Shown here: in pieces, positions 23,905 through 34,600 of the stretch
Layout: each line of letters opens with the position of its first letter
How positions within the stretch are numbered: position 1 is the stretch's first letter
NCBI GenBank assembly: GCA_964445815.1
Contig: CAYULW010000003.1
Coordinates: forward strand, 564,977-628,976
Direction: 5' to 3'
DNA: 64,000 nucleotides
From: CAYULW01 sp964445815
GTDB lineage: Bacteria > Bacteroidota > Bacteroidia > Flavobacteriales_E > Vicingaceae
Translations under genes and position numbers: made by a program
The notes under the pieces: generated by a model
The model's database searches: none
The model's input: the letters and a program-made list of their open reading frames with translations, nothing else
What the model was told of the DNA's origin: nothing

Positions 23905-24564
23905 TTAACGAAGATCGATCACCTCAAAATCGGGATACTCACTTTGGATAAATTGAAAATGACTGCTTTCGATTGAAGTATTAGGTGTAAAAGATTTGAT
24001 TTTATAAGTAAAATTAGTTCCGTCTTTACCTTTTATTTCAATCTTTCTAACAATCATTTCTTTCTGATCCACATAAAGCTTAACAGTATGAAAACTTTTC
24101 TCATCAGGATTATCGGGATATAAATCAATAATGTCTAAACTGATGCCATCCTCGGAAATAGTGCGATCATATTTATATTTAAAGCCTTTTTCCCATAAAG
24201 TTAATACATTTATTGGGTTAATATAATCCTCAGACTCATCTTCTTCCGGTACTTCATTGACTTGAACTTCCTCCGCATCTTCAAGAACAGTCCATACCGT
24301 TTTGCCGTCGGATATTACGATTTGGCCTGCGATTTCAAACTTATATTTTTCTCCTTTTGTTTCTAAAGAACCATTCTGACTTTCATTGATTCCGTCTCCC
24401 TTATTCTCCATCTTATATTCAAAGTCAGCAATTATTGATGTATAACTGCTTGCTTTATTACTAAGTTTATCTAAGATTCCTTTAGCTTTTGCATCTTGTG
24501 CAATACATTGGTGACCTGCGAAATATATGATGGCTAATACAACTATGTGGTAAACTCTTTTCAT
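23905..24564 (-). CDS. lolA: LolA-like outer-membrane lipoprotein carrier protein
   Basis: This 219-residue periplasmic protein has a signal peptide ending CIAQ. The LolA/LppX half-barrel follows: ASSYTSIIADFEYKMENKG near the start of the domain, then QIVISDGKTVWTVLEDAEEV, LTLWEKGFKYKYDR, and VKLYVDQKEMIVRKIEIKGK with the closing strand FTYKIKSF. It ferries lipoproteins from the inner to the outer membrane. It lies 12 nt downstream of ftsK on the same strand, a linkage common in Bacteroidota. An acidic insertion (EEDESED, about residues 113-119) is unlike Proteobacterial LolA. Confidence 0.85.
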   Translation of the reverse strand: MKRVYHIVVLAIIYFAGHQCIAQDAKAKGILDKLSNKASSYTSIIADFEYKMENKGDGINESQNGSLETKGEKYKFEIAGQIVISDGKTVWTVLEDAEEVQVNEVPEEDESEDYINPINVLTLWEKGFKYKYDRTISEDGISLDIIDLYPDNPDEKSFHTVKLYVDQKEMIVRKIEIKGKDGTNFTYKIKSFTPNTSIESSHFQFIQSEYPDFEVIDLR

Positions 24565-24576
24565 TGCTATAATATT

Positions 24577-27111
24577 TTATCCATTTAAGTCATTCAATAA
24601 CTGTTCCAAACTCATTTCATCTGTAATTAGCACTTGTCTGGCTTTACTTCCTTCAAAAGGGCCAATTATGCCTGCGGCTTCTAATTGGTCAATGATTCGA
24701 CCCGCTCTGTTATAGCCTAGCTTGAGTCTTCTTTGTAAAAGAGATGCTGAACCTTGTTGGTGCTGAACGACAATACGAGCAGCATCTTCAAATAAAGCAT
24801 CACGGTCTTCTAAATCAACTTCTCCCGCAGCTTTACTGTTTTCATCGATATATTCTGGCAGTATAAATGCATCCGGATAACCGCGTTGAGAACCAATAAA
24901 CTCAGTAATCTCTTCTACCTCCGGTGTGTCAACAAAAGCACATTGCAATCTGATCAAGTCACTGCCTGTAGACATAAGCATGTCTCCTCGTCCAATTAAT
25001 TGTTCGGCACCTCCTGAATCTAAAATAGTCCTGGAGTCTATGCCTGATGTAACCCGGAAAGCAATTCTGGCAGGGAAATTAGCCTTTATGGAGCCTGTAA
25101 TAATATTGGTAGAAGGTCTCTGTGTTGCAATAATTAAATGAATTCCAATGGCTCGAGCCAATTGTGCAAGTCTTGCTATAGGCGTTTCTACCTCTTTACC
25201 TGCTGTCATGATAAGATCTGCAAACTCATCAATGACTAAAACAATATAAGGCAAGTACTTGTGTCCGTTTTCAGGATTCAGTTTCCGCGCAATGAATTTT
25301 GCATTGTACTCTTTAATATTTCTCACAAATGCATTCTTGAGCAACTCATATCGCTCATCCATTTCAATACAAAGAGAATTCAATGTATTGATGACTTTTT
25401 GGTTGTCTGTTATTATTGCTTCTTCAGTATCAGGCAGCTTAGCTAAAAAATGCCGTTCAATTTTGTTAAATAAAGTAAGCTCAACTTTTTTGGGGTCAAC
25501 CAAAACAAGTTTTAATTGAGACGGATGTTTTTTGTAAAGGAGACTAGTTAAAATGGCATTTAACCCTACCGACTTGCCCTGCCCTGTGGCACCTGCCATT
25601 AACAAGTGTGGCATTTTCGCCAGATCAAAAGCATAAGTCTCGTTAGATATAGTCTTACCTAAAACAACAGGAAGATCAAATTTTGAATTTTGAAATCTTT
25701 CTGATGAAATCACCGTTTTCATAGATACTACATCTGGATTTTGATTAGGAACCTCAATCCCTATTGTTCCTTTTCCGGGAATGGGAGCGATAATTCTAAT
25801 TCCCAGTGCCGCCAAGCTAAGAGCAATATCATCTTCAAGGTTTTTTATTTTAGATATACGAACTCCCGGTGCAGGCACAATTTCATAAAGCGTAACCGTA
25901 GGGCCTATGGTTGCTTTAATGGTTTGTATTTTAATGTTATAGTTTTCTAAAGTGCTAACAATTCTATCTTTGTTGGCTTCAAGCTCTTCTTTATCTACTT
26001 TTATTTTTCCATCTCCATGATCAACGAGCAAGCTCAACCCCGGCATTTCATATTCAGAGAGGTCTAGCTTAGGATCGTATTCGCCAAACTCTTTCGTCTT
26101 TTCATTGACTTCCCTTTCACTAAGCACCTCTTCTTTATCAGTCGTTTCTTCTATTTCCAGACCAATTTCAGCTTCACCTTCATCTGAAATTTTAGAGTCC
26201 TCATCGGCAACATCTTCTGCTGGTGTCTCTATTTCAAGCTTAAACTCATCTTTTTGCTCTTCATCTATTTCATCGTTTTTTTCGTTGTTTGATTCATCAT
26301 CTATATTTGTATCTAATTGAAGTGAGATATCTTCTTCATTTGAATTAATTTCTTCATTTTCATTTATCAGTTCCTCATTATTGGAGGAATCCTCGAAATC
26401 AACTTGTTTGTTATCCAATGAATCATTTTTCTGTTTGAAACTAGGAAGCAAACCAATTAGAATTCTGAGATTAAAATTTAAAATAATAAAGATGAAAAGG
26501 ATAAAGAAGATAAGCACCCCTGTTCCGATCCCACCTAAGATGCTAATTAAAAAATAATTGATGTGATAGCCGATAGCACCTCCTAAAAACAGCAAATCTC
26601 CTTTAAAAAAATAAGCAAAAAATAAGCTAAGCCATATAAGAGTAAAAACACCGTTCTTAATGGTTTTTTTTAGAGGTAAGAGACTAATCTTAAATAAGAT
26701 TCTAATGCCAAGCAGGAAGAATAAGCCCACAAAAAAGAAGGAGGAGATGCCAAACCAATTTGAAATGAAAAGATGGGAGACCCACGCACCTAATTTTCCC
26801 AACCAGTTCTCTACCTGTATATCGGGATTAAAAAAGTAAGCTCCAGTATTAAGTTCAATCTTACTCTGATCTATTTTCCAGGTAAATAAGAATGAAGAGA
26901 AGGCGATTAACAGATAGATGGAAAATAACAAGAATGATAAGCCCGTAATTTGAACTGTCTTTTCGTTACTTAGGAAAACTTTGATGCGGTCTATATGATT
27001 AGAAAATAGATGAGAACCCTTAGAACTTCCACGCTTCTTTTTTTTTCGTTTCTTCTTCTCTTGTTTTGGTTCAGAGTCTTCTACATCTGATTTAAACCGA
27101 TTTTGAATCAT
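24577..27111 (-). CDS. ftsK: DNA translocase FtsK/SpoIIIE
   Basis: This 844-residue septal DNA pump has the full family layout. A basic N-terminal tail precedes four or five membrane helices (to about residue 215). A strongly acidic Glu/Asp/Asn/Ser linker spans about residues 228-345. The RecA-like motor has Walker A GATGQGKSVG and Walker B VLVIDEFADL, followed by the ATQRPSTNIITGSIKANFP motif. The C-terminal winged-helix gamma domain (GSASLLQRRLKLGYNRAGRI) reads polar DNA sequences such as KOPS. It positions chromosome dimers for XerCD resolution at division. It is the first gene of ftsK-lolA. Confidence 0.96.
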   Translation of the reverse strand: MIQNRFKSDVEDSEPKQEKKKRKKKKRGSSKGSHLFSNHIDRIKVFLSNEKTVQITGLSFLLFSIYLLIAFSSFLFTWKIDQSKIELNTGAYFFNPDIQVENWLGKLGAWVSHLFISNWFGISSFFFVGLFFLLGIRILFKISLLPLKKTIKNGVFTLIWLSLFFAYFFKGDLLFLGGAIGYHINYFLISILGGIGTGVLIFFILFIFIILNFNLRILIGLLPSFKQKNDSLDNKQVDFEDSSNNEELINENEEINSNEEDISLQLDTNIDDESNNEKNDEIDEEQKDEFKLEIETPAEDVADEDSKISDEGEAEIGLEIEETTDKEEVLSEREVNEKTKEFGEYDPKLDLSEYEMPGLSLLVDHGDGKIKVDKEELEANKDRIVSTLENYNIKIQTIKATIGPTVTLYEIVPAPGVRISKIKNLEDDIALSLAALGIRIIAPIPGKGTIGIEVPNQNPDVVSMKTVISSERFQNSKFDLPVVLGKTISNETYAFDLAKMPHLLMAGATGQGKSVGLNAILTSLLYKKHPSQLKLVLVDPKKVELTLFNKIERHFLAKLPDTEEAIITDNQKVINTLNSLCIEMDERYELLKNAFVRNIKEYNAKFIARKLNPENGHKYLPYIVLVIDEFADLIMTAGKEVETPIARLAQLARAIGIHLIIATQRPSTNIITGSIKANFPARIAFRVTSGIDSRTILDSGGAEQLIGRGDMLMSTGSDLIRLQCAFVDTPEVEEITEFIGSQRGYPDAFILPEYIDENSKAAGEVDLEDRDALFEDAARIVVQHQQGSASLLQRRLKLGYNRAGRIIDQLEAAGIIGPFEGSKARQVLITDEMSLEQLLNDLNG

Positions 27112-27136
27112 GCAGTTAAGTTAAGCCTATAGTAGA

Positions 27137-27169
27137 CAAATATAGGGGCTATATTAAATCTTGATCAAT
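27137..27169 (-). promoter_or_regulatory. Candidate ftsK promoter
   Basis: Read leftward, ATTG (27169-27166), a 21-bp spacer and TATATTTG (27144-27137) fit the -33/-7 pattern with an exact -7 box. Transcription would start about 22 nt upstream of the ftsK ATG. Confidence 0.5.
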
Positions 27170-27207
27170 AAAACTTTGTGATATAAGTAACAGTGAATTG
27201 TTAAGTA

Positions 27208-27909
27208 CTAATTGACTTTGTCAAAAATGGCTTGAATTTCCTTATCCAACACTTCAGGCTCAACCATTTTATAGCCATCTTCAAGAACTAAATCAATGCT
27301 ATTAACCTCCTTCTCAATAACTTCCTCAACAGTAAACTTCATATGTGTGTTGTAATTCACAATTTCATACTGCATAAGCACCCCACCTATTTCTTCGAAT
27401 GGAGTATTCTTATTTGGAGTCTTTATGTTTATGTCATCAGTGTAGTACAGTATATAACTTTTGCCTGAAGCTTGCTTTAAAATAGCTTCTTTGCACTTAA
27501 AACCGGCAATTTCCTTCTTATTTCCCGTATATTCAATCTCAATGTCGGCTAATTCAGGATTTATTTTTTTTATGTCTTTCTGATCAAGAACAGCTGCGTA
27601 TTTCTTCCTAAGCATTTTAACGGAGTGGGTAATTTTATCATCGCCTTTCTTGAAAATTATAGAAGACTTAAATAGTCCCATTCCGGCAATTATATCAGTG
27701 CGATAATTATCATCTTTGAACGCCATCTCCATTTTTCTAGGCATCATTTCCAACATGATATTATCTTCTTTAATAGATGGATACTCAATGTTATAGGTAA
27801 TGACTCCTTCTTTTATCCGATGCGAAAACGGATTCTTATCACAGGATAAGAGAAGCAGGGTCATGCCTAAGCATAAAAGTGCTGATATTGATGGTATTTT
27901 ACCTTTCAT
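27208..27909 (-). CDS. Lipoprotein of unknown function
   Basis: This 233-residue protein from the ATG at 27909 has a signal peptide with a clear lipobox, LLLLSCDKN. The open frame extends to a TTG at 27945, but a promoter -7 box lies only six bases beyond that point, so the internal ATG is preferred. The mature part begins EGVITYNIEYPSI and is mainly beta-stranded with IEYTGNKKEIAGFKCKEAIL, a pattern reminiscent of GLPGLI/DUF4412-type Bacteroidota surface proteins. That family link is tentative. It probably sits in the outer membrane and is transcribed alone. Confidence 0.68.
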   Translation of the reverse strand: MKGKIPSISALLCLGMTLLLLSCDKNPFSHRIKEGVITYNIEYPSIKEDNIMLEMMPRKMEMAFKDDNYRTDIIAGMGLFKSSIIFKKGDDKITHSVKMLRKKYAAVLDQKDIKKINPELADIEIEYTGNKKEIAGFKCKEAILKQASGKSYILYYTDDINIKTPNKNTPFEEIGGVLMQYEIVNYNTHMKFTVEEVIEKEVNSIDLVLEDGYKMVEPEVLDKEIQAIFDKVN

Positions 27910-27950
27910 TTTGTTGGCTGAGCACATGAGAAAAATGATGGTCAACTAGA

Positions 27951-27958
27951 CAAATGTA
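27951..27958 (-). promoter_or_regulatory. Candidate -7 element for the lipoprotein gene
   Basis: Read leftward, TACATTTG is an exact TAnnTTTG match with an ATTG about 21 bp upstream of it. It gives a leader of about 38 nt to the ATG at 27909 and argues against the TTG start at 27945. Confidence 0.5.
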
Positions 27959-28072
27959 ATGCAAATTTTTGTTAATAGGCAATTAGAGGTATAAAAGTCC
28001 AATAATTTAATTTTATCGATTAACCTTTTTTTTCCTTCGATGAGCGTTATTATTACTTTCTTTTAATCTAGG

Positions 28073-28080
28073 TATCTTTG
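28073..28080 (+). promoter_or_regulatory. Candidate -7 element of the arginase-argS operon promoter
   Basis: TATCTTTG is an exact TAnnTTTG match, giving a leader of about 19 nt before the arginase ATG. No -33 TTG is seen at the expected spacing. It would drive the whole overlapping run to 36483. Confidence 0.45.
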
Positions 28081-28102
28081 TCGCTCAAATTTGTAGATTA
28101 AA

Positions 28103-29062
28103 ATGAGAGAAATAAAGTTGTTGGAACAGAAATCAGAAATCGGTGCCGGAACCAGAGGGGCAAGCTTGGGTATAGATGCTTTAATTGTATCCAGCTTAAA
28201 TGCCAACAGTGATTTTTTTCATCAACATGAGATAATATCGATTCCTCACAGAAACGATTTGCTTCTTAAAGAAAATAATACTCCTTCCGCGATCAGAATA
28301 GAAGGAATAGTTGATGTATATAACTACACAGCAAAAGCGGTAAGAGAAGTTTTGATTGAGAATGACTTTCCTTTGGTTTTATCCGCAGATCATGCGTCGG
28401 CAGGAGGAACTATTGCCGGAATAAAAATGGCCTATCCCAATAAGAGAGTCGGAGTGGTATGGATCGATGCTCATGGGGATCTACATTCTCCATACACTTC
28501 TCCAACCGGTAATGTGCATGGAATGCCTTTGGCGACGGCTCTTGATGAAGATAACCTTGATTGTAAAATAAAGGAAATTGATGAAGGGAGTAAAAAAGGC
28601 TGGGAAGCTTTAAAAAATTGTGGAGGAATATGTCCAAAAATAGAATATGAGGACTTAGTGTTTTTTGGAGTAAGAGATACTGAGAAACCCGAAGATCAAT
28701 TGATAGCAAAGCATAATATCAGAAATTTTAGTGTTGAAGAATGTAGAGAGATTGGACTCAAATCCGCAGTAGGTCAGGCTTTGAAACTCTTATTTCATTG
28801 TGATCTCTTATATGTTTCTTTTGATGTAGATAGCATGGATTGTGACTTAGTGTCACATGGAACGGGAACTCCTGTACCTAATGGATTTTTACCTGAGGAA
28901 GCGCAAGATATTATTACGGCATTAATTGGAAGTGGTAAGGTTAAAGTGTTTGAGATGGTTGAAATAAATCCTACACTGGATGAAAAGAAAAACAAAATGG
29001 CAGATACTGCATTTAAGATTCTAGAAACAAGCTATCAAAAAATAGAAGAAAGTTTGAGATGA
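28103..29062 (+). CDS. Arginase family protein (ureohydrolase)
   Basis: This 319-residue binuclear manganese hydrolase probably splits arginine to ornithine and urea. All six metal ligands are present: His97, then Asp122, His124 and Asp126 in WIDAHGDLHS, and Asp241 and Asp243 in SFDVDSMD. The substrate-loop GNVHGMPLA and the C-terminal EMVEINP are also present. The usual GGDHS segment is replaced by SADHASA, so formiminoglutamase or a related ureohydrolase is possible. Its stop overlaps the argS start as ATGA, an unusual coupling of an arginine-degrading enzyme to arginyl-tRNA synthetase. Confidence 0.9.
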   Translation: MREIKLLEQKSEIGAGTRGASLGIDALIVSSLNANSDFFHQHEIISIPHRNDLLLKENNTPSAIRIEGIVDVYNYTAKAVREVLIENDFPLVLSADHASAGGTIAGIKMAYPNKRVGVVWIDAHGDLHSPYTSPTGNVHGMPLATALDEDNLDCKIKEIDEGSKKGWEALKNCGGICPKIEYEDLVFFGVRDTEKPEDQLIAKHNIRNFSVEECREIGLKSAVGQALKLLFHCDLLYVSFDVDSMDCDLVSHGTGTPVPNGFLPEEAQDIITALIGSGKVKVFEMVEINPTLDEKKNKMADTAFKILETSYQKIEESLR

Positions 29063-30846
29063 GTAAGATAGAGCAACAACTGATTGAATCCTTAAAAATT
29101 GAATTGCCAAAAATTCTTGGTCATGATGTAGCGGAGAAGCAAATTAGTCTTCAAAAAACAAGGAAGGAGTTTGAGGGAGATTTTACACTTATTGTCTTTC
29201 CTTTCACCAAGATATTAAAAGCAGGGCCTGAACAGTCAGGAGAACTCATTGGTCACCATTTATTAAATGCTGTAGATGAAATTACTTCTTATAATGTGGT
29301 AAAGGGTTTTCTAAATTTGGTTCTTGACTCCTCCGTTTGGTTGAAGCGTTTTGAGGAGATACAGCAAGAAGAACAATTTGGTTTTTTGCCTCCTAAATCC
29401 AAAGGTAGGCGAATGGTTGAGTATTCTTCTCCAAATACGAATAAGCCACTTCACTTGGGACATCTTAGAAACAACTTTTTAGGCTATTCTGTTTCTCAGA
29501 TTTTAGAGGCAAACGGGCATGAAGTGATCAAAGTCCAAATAATAAATGATCGAGGCATACACATTTGTAAATCGATGTTAGCTTGGCAAGAATTCGGGAA
29601 TGGAGAAACACCTGAAAATTCGGAGATCAAAGGAGATCATCTTGTAGGCAAATATTATGTGCTGTTTGATAAGAAATACAAAGATGAGGTAAAGGAACTT
29701 ATAGAGAAGGGCACAGGTGAAGAAGAGGCTAAAAAAAATGCTCCTATACTGCTTCGTGCTCAAAAAATGTTGAAATTATGGGAAGAGGGAGACCATTCTG
29801 TAAGAGAGCTTTGGCAAAGAATGAACCAATGGGTTTATGATGGGTTTTCAGAAACCTATTCAAACATGGGAGTAGACTTTAATAAGTTATATTACGAATC
29901 AGATACATACATATTGGGAAAGCAAATGGTAGAAAAACATCTTAAGGATGAGCATTTCTTTTCTAAGGAAGATGGTTCGGTTTGGATTAATTTGGAAACG
30001 GAGAAGTTAGATCATAAGCTACTATTGAGATCAGATGGGACTTCAGTTTACATCACACAAGATATAGGTACAGCTATAGTTAGACATGAAGAATTCAATT
30101 GCGATAAATATTACTACATAGTTGGTAATGAACAAGATTATCATTTTAAGGTGCTGTCCATCATCTTAAAAAAGATGGGATACGAATGGGCAGAAGGCAT
30201 TGAGCATGTTTCCTATGGTATGGTAGATCTGCCAAGTGGTAAAATGAAATCACGCGAGGGTACAGTGGTTGATGCGGATGACTTGATGTTAGAAATGAAA
30301 TCAACGGCCGCCTCAATTTCTGAAGAATTAGGCAAAACACAGGGTTTGACTGAGAAGGAAAAGGAACAGCTCTTTCACACCATTGGTTTAGGAGCATTAA
30401 AATATTTCATATTAAAGGTTGACCCTAAAAAACGCATGCTGTTTGATCCTAAAGAGTCTGTTGACTTCAATGGCAATACAGGGCCTTTTATTCAGTATAC
30501 GCATGCTAGAATATGCTCTATTCTAAGAAAAAATGCATTAGATGAAAATGCTGCTTCTCCTGATGTGAATAAGTTGAGTGACTTGGATTTTGGCATGATC
30601 AAAATATGGAATGATTTTCCCCAAGTCGTTCATGATGCAGGTGAGCAATTAAGTCCGGCATTAATTGCAAATTACATTTATGATTTGGTAAAAGCGTTTA
30701 ATCATTACTATCAAAATTCTGATTCAATTAGTCAAGAAGAAGATGAAAGTGTTAAGCAATTTAGATTAAAGCTATGTAGGAAGACAGGATTGATTATAAA
30801 ACAGGGAATGGGGCTTCTAGGTATTCATGTTCCTGAGAGAATGTAA
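29059..30846 (+). CDS. argS: Arginyl-tRNA synthetase
   Basis: This 595-residue class I synthetase charges tRNA-Arg. It has the N-terminal Add-1 domain, the HIGH-type motif SPNTNKPLHLGHLRNN around residues 117-132, the connective NDRGIHICKSML, and a KMSK-equivalent KMKSREGTVV. The C-terminal anticodon-binding DALR domain begins near ARICSILRKNA and ends GMGLLGIHVPERM, the typical terminus. Its stop overlaps the next start as TAATG. Confidence 0.97.
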   Translation: MSKIEQQLIESLKIELPKILGHDVAEKQISLQKTRKEFEGDFTLIVFPFTKILKAGPEQSGELIGHHLLNAVDEITSYNVVKGFLNLVLDSSVWLKRFEEIQQEEQFGFLPPKSKGRRMVEYSSPNTNKPLHLGHLRNNFLGYSVSQILEANGHEVIKVQIINDRGIHICKSMLAWQEFGNGETPENSEIKGDHLVGKYYVLFDKKYKDEVKELIEKGTGEEEAKKNAPILLRAQKMLKLWEEGDHSVRELWQRMNQWVYDGFSETYSNMGVDFNKLYYESDTYILGKQMVEKHLKDEHFFSKEDGSVWINLETEKLDHKLLLRSDGTSVYITQDIGTAIVRHEEFNCDKYYYIVGNEQDYHFKVLSIILKKMGYEWAEGIEHVSYGMVDLPSGKMKSREGTVVDADDLMLEMKSTAASISEELGKTQGLTEKEKEQLFHTIGLGALKYFILKVDPKKRMLFDPKESVDFNGNTGPFIQYTHARICSILRKNALDENAASPDVNKLSDLDFGMIKIWNDFPQVVHDAGEQLSPALIANYIYDLVKAFNHYYQNSDSISQEEDESVKQFRLKLCRKTGLIIKQGMGLLGIHVPERM

Positions 30847-31631
30847 TGCGTCTATTTATTATTCTGCTGTTTTACTGTTTTTCATGTGTTAATCCTTTGG
30901 TCAAATGGGCTGAAGGAGATGTATTACCTTTTAAAATCGTGGCACTCGAGCATAAATTGGATGAGATTTCAGGTTTAGCTTTTGATCAGGATTATAAATT
31001 ACTGTCTGTTAATGATGAAGAAGGAATTATTTATACAATTGATTTTCAAAATGGAAAGATAATAGATGAACTAAAATTCAAAGATGAAGGAGATTTTGAG
31101 GGTATTGAACGACTAGGCGAGTTTTACTTTGTTTTAGAAAGTGATGGAGACCTTTTTAAGATAGATTCCAAAGGCAATAGAAAGAAATACGATTTATTTG
31201 AGCAAAAAAAGTTTGAGTTTGAGGGGCTATGTAAATTAGATGATACTAATTTGCTCATTGCCTGTAAGCATCATGAAAAGAAATCTAAGGAGGATTACAT
31301 ATGGATATTTCAATACAACTTGGAGAAAGAAGAATTGGAGGAAGCCCCCTTTCTTAAGCTCAAAAGAGAGCAAAAATTAAAGCATTTTAGACCTTCCGGT
31401 ATTTGTTACAGTTTTTCCGAACAAAAGCTAATGATTGTATCAGGTGTTTCCCAACAGATATTGATTGTAGATATGAAAAACCAGAAATGGAATGTCAAAG
31501 ACCTAAATAAACTTGAATTGTCTCAAGCAGAAGGTATTGCTATTGATCAGGTAGGAAATGTAATTATATCTACGGAAAAGAATAGCTTTGATTCGGCAAA
31601 GTTGAATTATTTTAATCAGAGTGAATTTTAG
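30846..31631 (+). CDS. SdiA-regulated-like beta-propeller lipoprotein
   Basis: This 261-residue protein starts with a hydrophobic segment ending FYCFSC, a lipobox-like site, so it is likely lipid-anchored. The body matches the SdiA-regulated/YjiK type of beta-propeller: LDEISGLAFDQDYKLLSVND, DFEGIERLGEFYFVLESDGD, FEFEGLCKLDDTNLLIACKH and RPSGICYSFSEQKLMIVSG. Its job is unknown; related proteins are periplasmic or outer-membrane associated. It is tied to argS by a 1-bp overlap and to the next gene by an 11-bp overlap, pointing to a shared function with the phosphatase/barrel protein. Confidence 0.8.
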   Translation: MRLFIILLFYCFSCVNPLVKWAEGDVLPFKIVALEHKLDEISGLAFDQDYKLLSVNDEEGIIYTIDFQNGKIIDELKFKDEGDFEGIERLGEFYFVLESDGDLFKIDSKGNRKKYDLFEQKKFEFEGLCKLDDTNLLIACKHHEKKSKEDYIWIFQYNLEKEELEEAPFLKLKREQKLKHFRPSGICYSFSEQKLMIVSGVSQQILIVDMKNQKWNVKDLNKLELSQAEGIAIDQVGNVIISTEKNSFDSAKLNYFNQSEF

Positions 31632-34600
31632 ATACTTAATACCTGTCTTCGTACTCTTCTTTTTTTTGGCATGTGGTCATCAAGAGATATACTACCGTAA
31701 AACAAAGTTGAAAAGTCAGGAAGTTCAGAGCCAATCTGAAGTTATTTATAAAACTTACTTAATAGGTGATGCCGGAGGAGATACTGCTTATTCAAAGTAT
31801 GCTCTTAATCTACTTAAGCAGCAACTAAAAAAAGAAAATCCGGATCAGACAAGCGTCGTGTTTTTGGGAGATAATATTTATCCTGAAGGCTTACATAGAG
31901 AAGGCCATCCACTCAGAAAACAAGACGAAAGTCGCATAAATATACAAATCGAGGCGGTTGAAGGCTTTGGAGGTCAAGTTCGTTTTATTCCGGGTAATCA
32001 CGATTGGCAGAAGGGTAAAGAAGACGGTCTGGAATTTATAAAACGGCAGGAGGATTATATTCAGCAAAGACTGGGCAAAGTTTTTGATCCGAGCGATGGC
32101 TGTTCCGGGCCAAAAGAGATATTACTGAATGATGACCTTGTATTGATTATTATTGATACACAGTGGTGGCTGCATAATTATGATAAGGCAAAGGGAGCAA
32201 AAGATGATTGTGATCTAAGAACAAAGGATGGCTTCATAGCAGCCTTCAAAGAAGCATTAAAAAGCAATAGAGACAAGCATATTCTTGTTGTGGGACATCA
32301 TCCAATGTATTCTAATGGAGTACATGGAGGACATTTTACTTGGCAAGATCACCTTTTTCCACTCAGTCGAAAAAAGAAAGGTTTATGGATTCCGCTTCCT
32401 GTTATTGGTTCTATTTACCCCTTTGGCAGGTCTTTCTTTGGCAATGTTCAAGATATTTCTCATCCTAAATATCAAGAATTGAAAAGCGAGTTAGTTACCG
32501 CAATGAACGAATATGATAATGTGGTTTATGTAGCTGGTCATGAGCATAACATGCAGTATCTGAAAGAAAATAGATTGCACCACATTATCTCAGGATCTGG
32601 ATCCAAGAAAACAGACCTTCGCTTTAATCAACAAATTGACTTTGGTGCAAAAAGAAGAGGTTATGCCGTTTTGGAATATTACAATGATGGAAATGTGAGG
32701 TTGAAATTTTGGGATGCAGAAAAAAAGGGAGGAGAAAAGATTTTTAATCAAATACTTTACACAAAGGAAATCAATAAGTTCAATGATGTGAAACTTACAA
32801 AACCTAGTTACGAGGGGCAGATGAAAACCGTTGTTCCCGATACGAATTTTAGAGCATCAAAATTCAAACGTCTCTTTTTCGGAAACTTAAATCGTGCTTT
32901 ATGGACTTTACCGATAGAAGTTCCGGTTCTGGATATTCACAATGACTATGGTGGTTTATTTCCGATTGGTAAAGGTGGAGGAATGCAGACTATATCTTTA
33001 AAGTTAAAAGGGGCAGACGGGCACATATACAAGGCAAGAGGAATTAAAAAGAATGCCGATTTTTTGGTTGGGAGAGATTTACAGGGAACAATGGCTCAAG
33101 ATGCAGTTTACGACGGTATTGCAGGTTCGCATCCATATGCTTCGGTAGCTGTGCCTAAGATTGCAGAAGCTGCACAAATTTATTACACTCAACCTCGATT
33201 AGTTTATATACCCAAGGATTCCATTCTGGGAGATTTTAAGGATGAATTTGGAGGGATGTTTGCTTTAATTGAAATCCATCCTGATGATGATATGTCAGAC
33301 TATGTCAACTTTGGGCGCAGCAAAGAAGTGATGAACTATAATAAAGCAATTGACAAATTGGAAAAGGAGGCTAAAAACCAGATAGACGTCCCTTTCACAG
33401 TTCGTTCAAGACTTTTGGATATGCTTTTAGGCGACTGGGATAGACATGATGACCAATGGAGGTGGGCTAAATTTAAGGAGGATGAACAAAACATCTTTCG
33501 ACCCATTCCAAGAGATAGAGATCAGGTTTTCTTTCAATTTGATGGATTAATCATGAAAATCGCCAATAGAAAGTGGCTCCTCAGGAAATTTCAACCTTTT
33601 AAAGAAGAGATAAGAGATATTGCGGGACTAAACTTTAATGCACGTTATTTTGATCGATACTTTTTGAATCAGGCGAATGAAGAAGTATGGATTCAAGAAG
33701 CGAAAAATCTGAAAGAATGGATCACGGATGAAATTCTTAATCAAGCATTAAAAGACTTGCCAAAACAAGCATATGAGTATAATGGTGAAGAATTAGTGGA
33801 GGTTTTAAAGTTACGAAGAGATCGTATAGATCAGTTTGCAAAACGCTATTATAAGGTATTGGCAAAAGAAGTCGATGTAAGGGGAACATTAGAAAAAGAT
33901 TATTTTGAAGTTATCCGTTATAAAAATGGCGATGTCGAAGTGAATATATACCCTAGAAAAGAGGGTAAAAAAGTGAAGGAAAAACGGTTTTATCACCGAA
34001 AATTCAAGTTTGGAGAAACCAAAGAAATTCGGCTTTATGGCTTAGACGATAAAGATGAGTATCAGATTGAAGGAGAAAGTCAAAAAACAATTCTGGTCAG
34101 AATCATCGCCTCTGAAAATAAAGATAAGATTGAAGATAAGTCTGAAGTCAAAAATTGGAGAAAGTCTACCATTGTGTATGATGAAGAAGGAAAGTCCGAT
34201 ATAGATCTGGGTCAGGAAGCCAAGTTGCACTTGATGTCGGAGAAGCAAGCGTTAATCTACGATAGAAAAGCATTTAAGTATGATGTTTTGATACCTGTTC
34301 CTTCAATTGGTGTCAATCCTGATGACGGATTCTTCTTTGGTCCGGGTTTTCGTTTTGTCAAACATGGCTTTAACAAAGCGCCCTACAAGTATGCACATGA
34401 TTTCAATTTGAATTATGCGTTGAGGGCAGAAGGCTTTAATTTTAGATATGATCTAGATTACAGACAAATTATAAATAATCTGAATTTTGAATCTTCACTT
34501 GAGTTTAACTTGCCCGAGGTTTTCCAATATTATGGTCAGGGAAATGAATCCAGTCCATCAAATGTTCAGATTGGCAACTCTGATGTCAGAATTGATTACT

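Noticed and set aside
28410..28709. Antisense open frame within the arginase gene
   Set aside because: It has no promoter, start context or recognisable domain, and the arginase frame holds all metal ligands.
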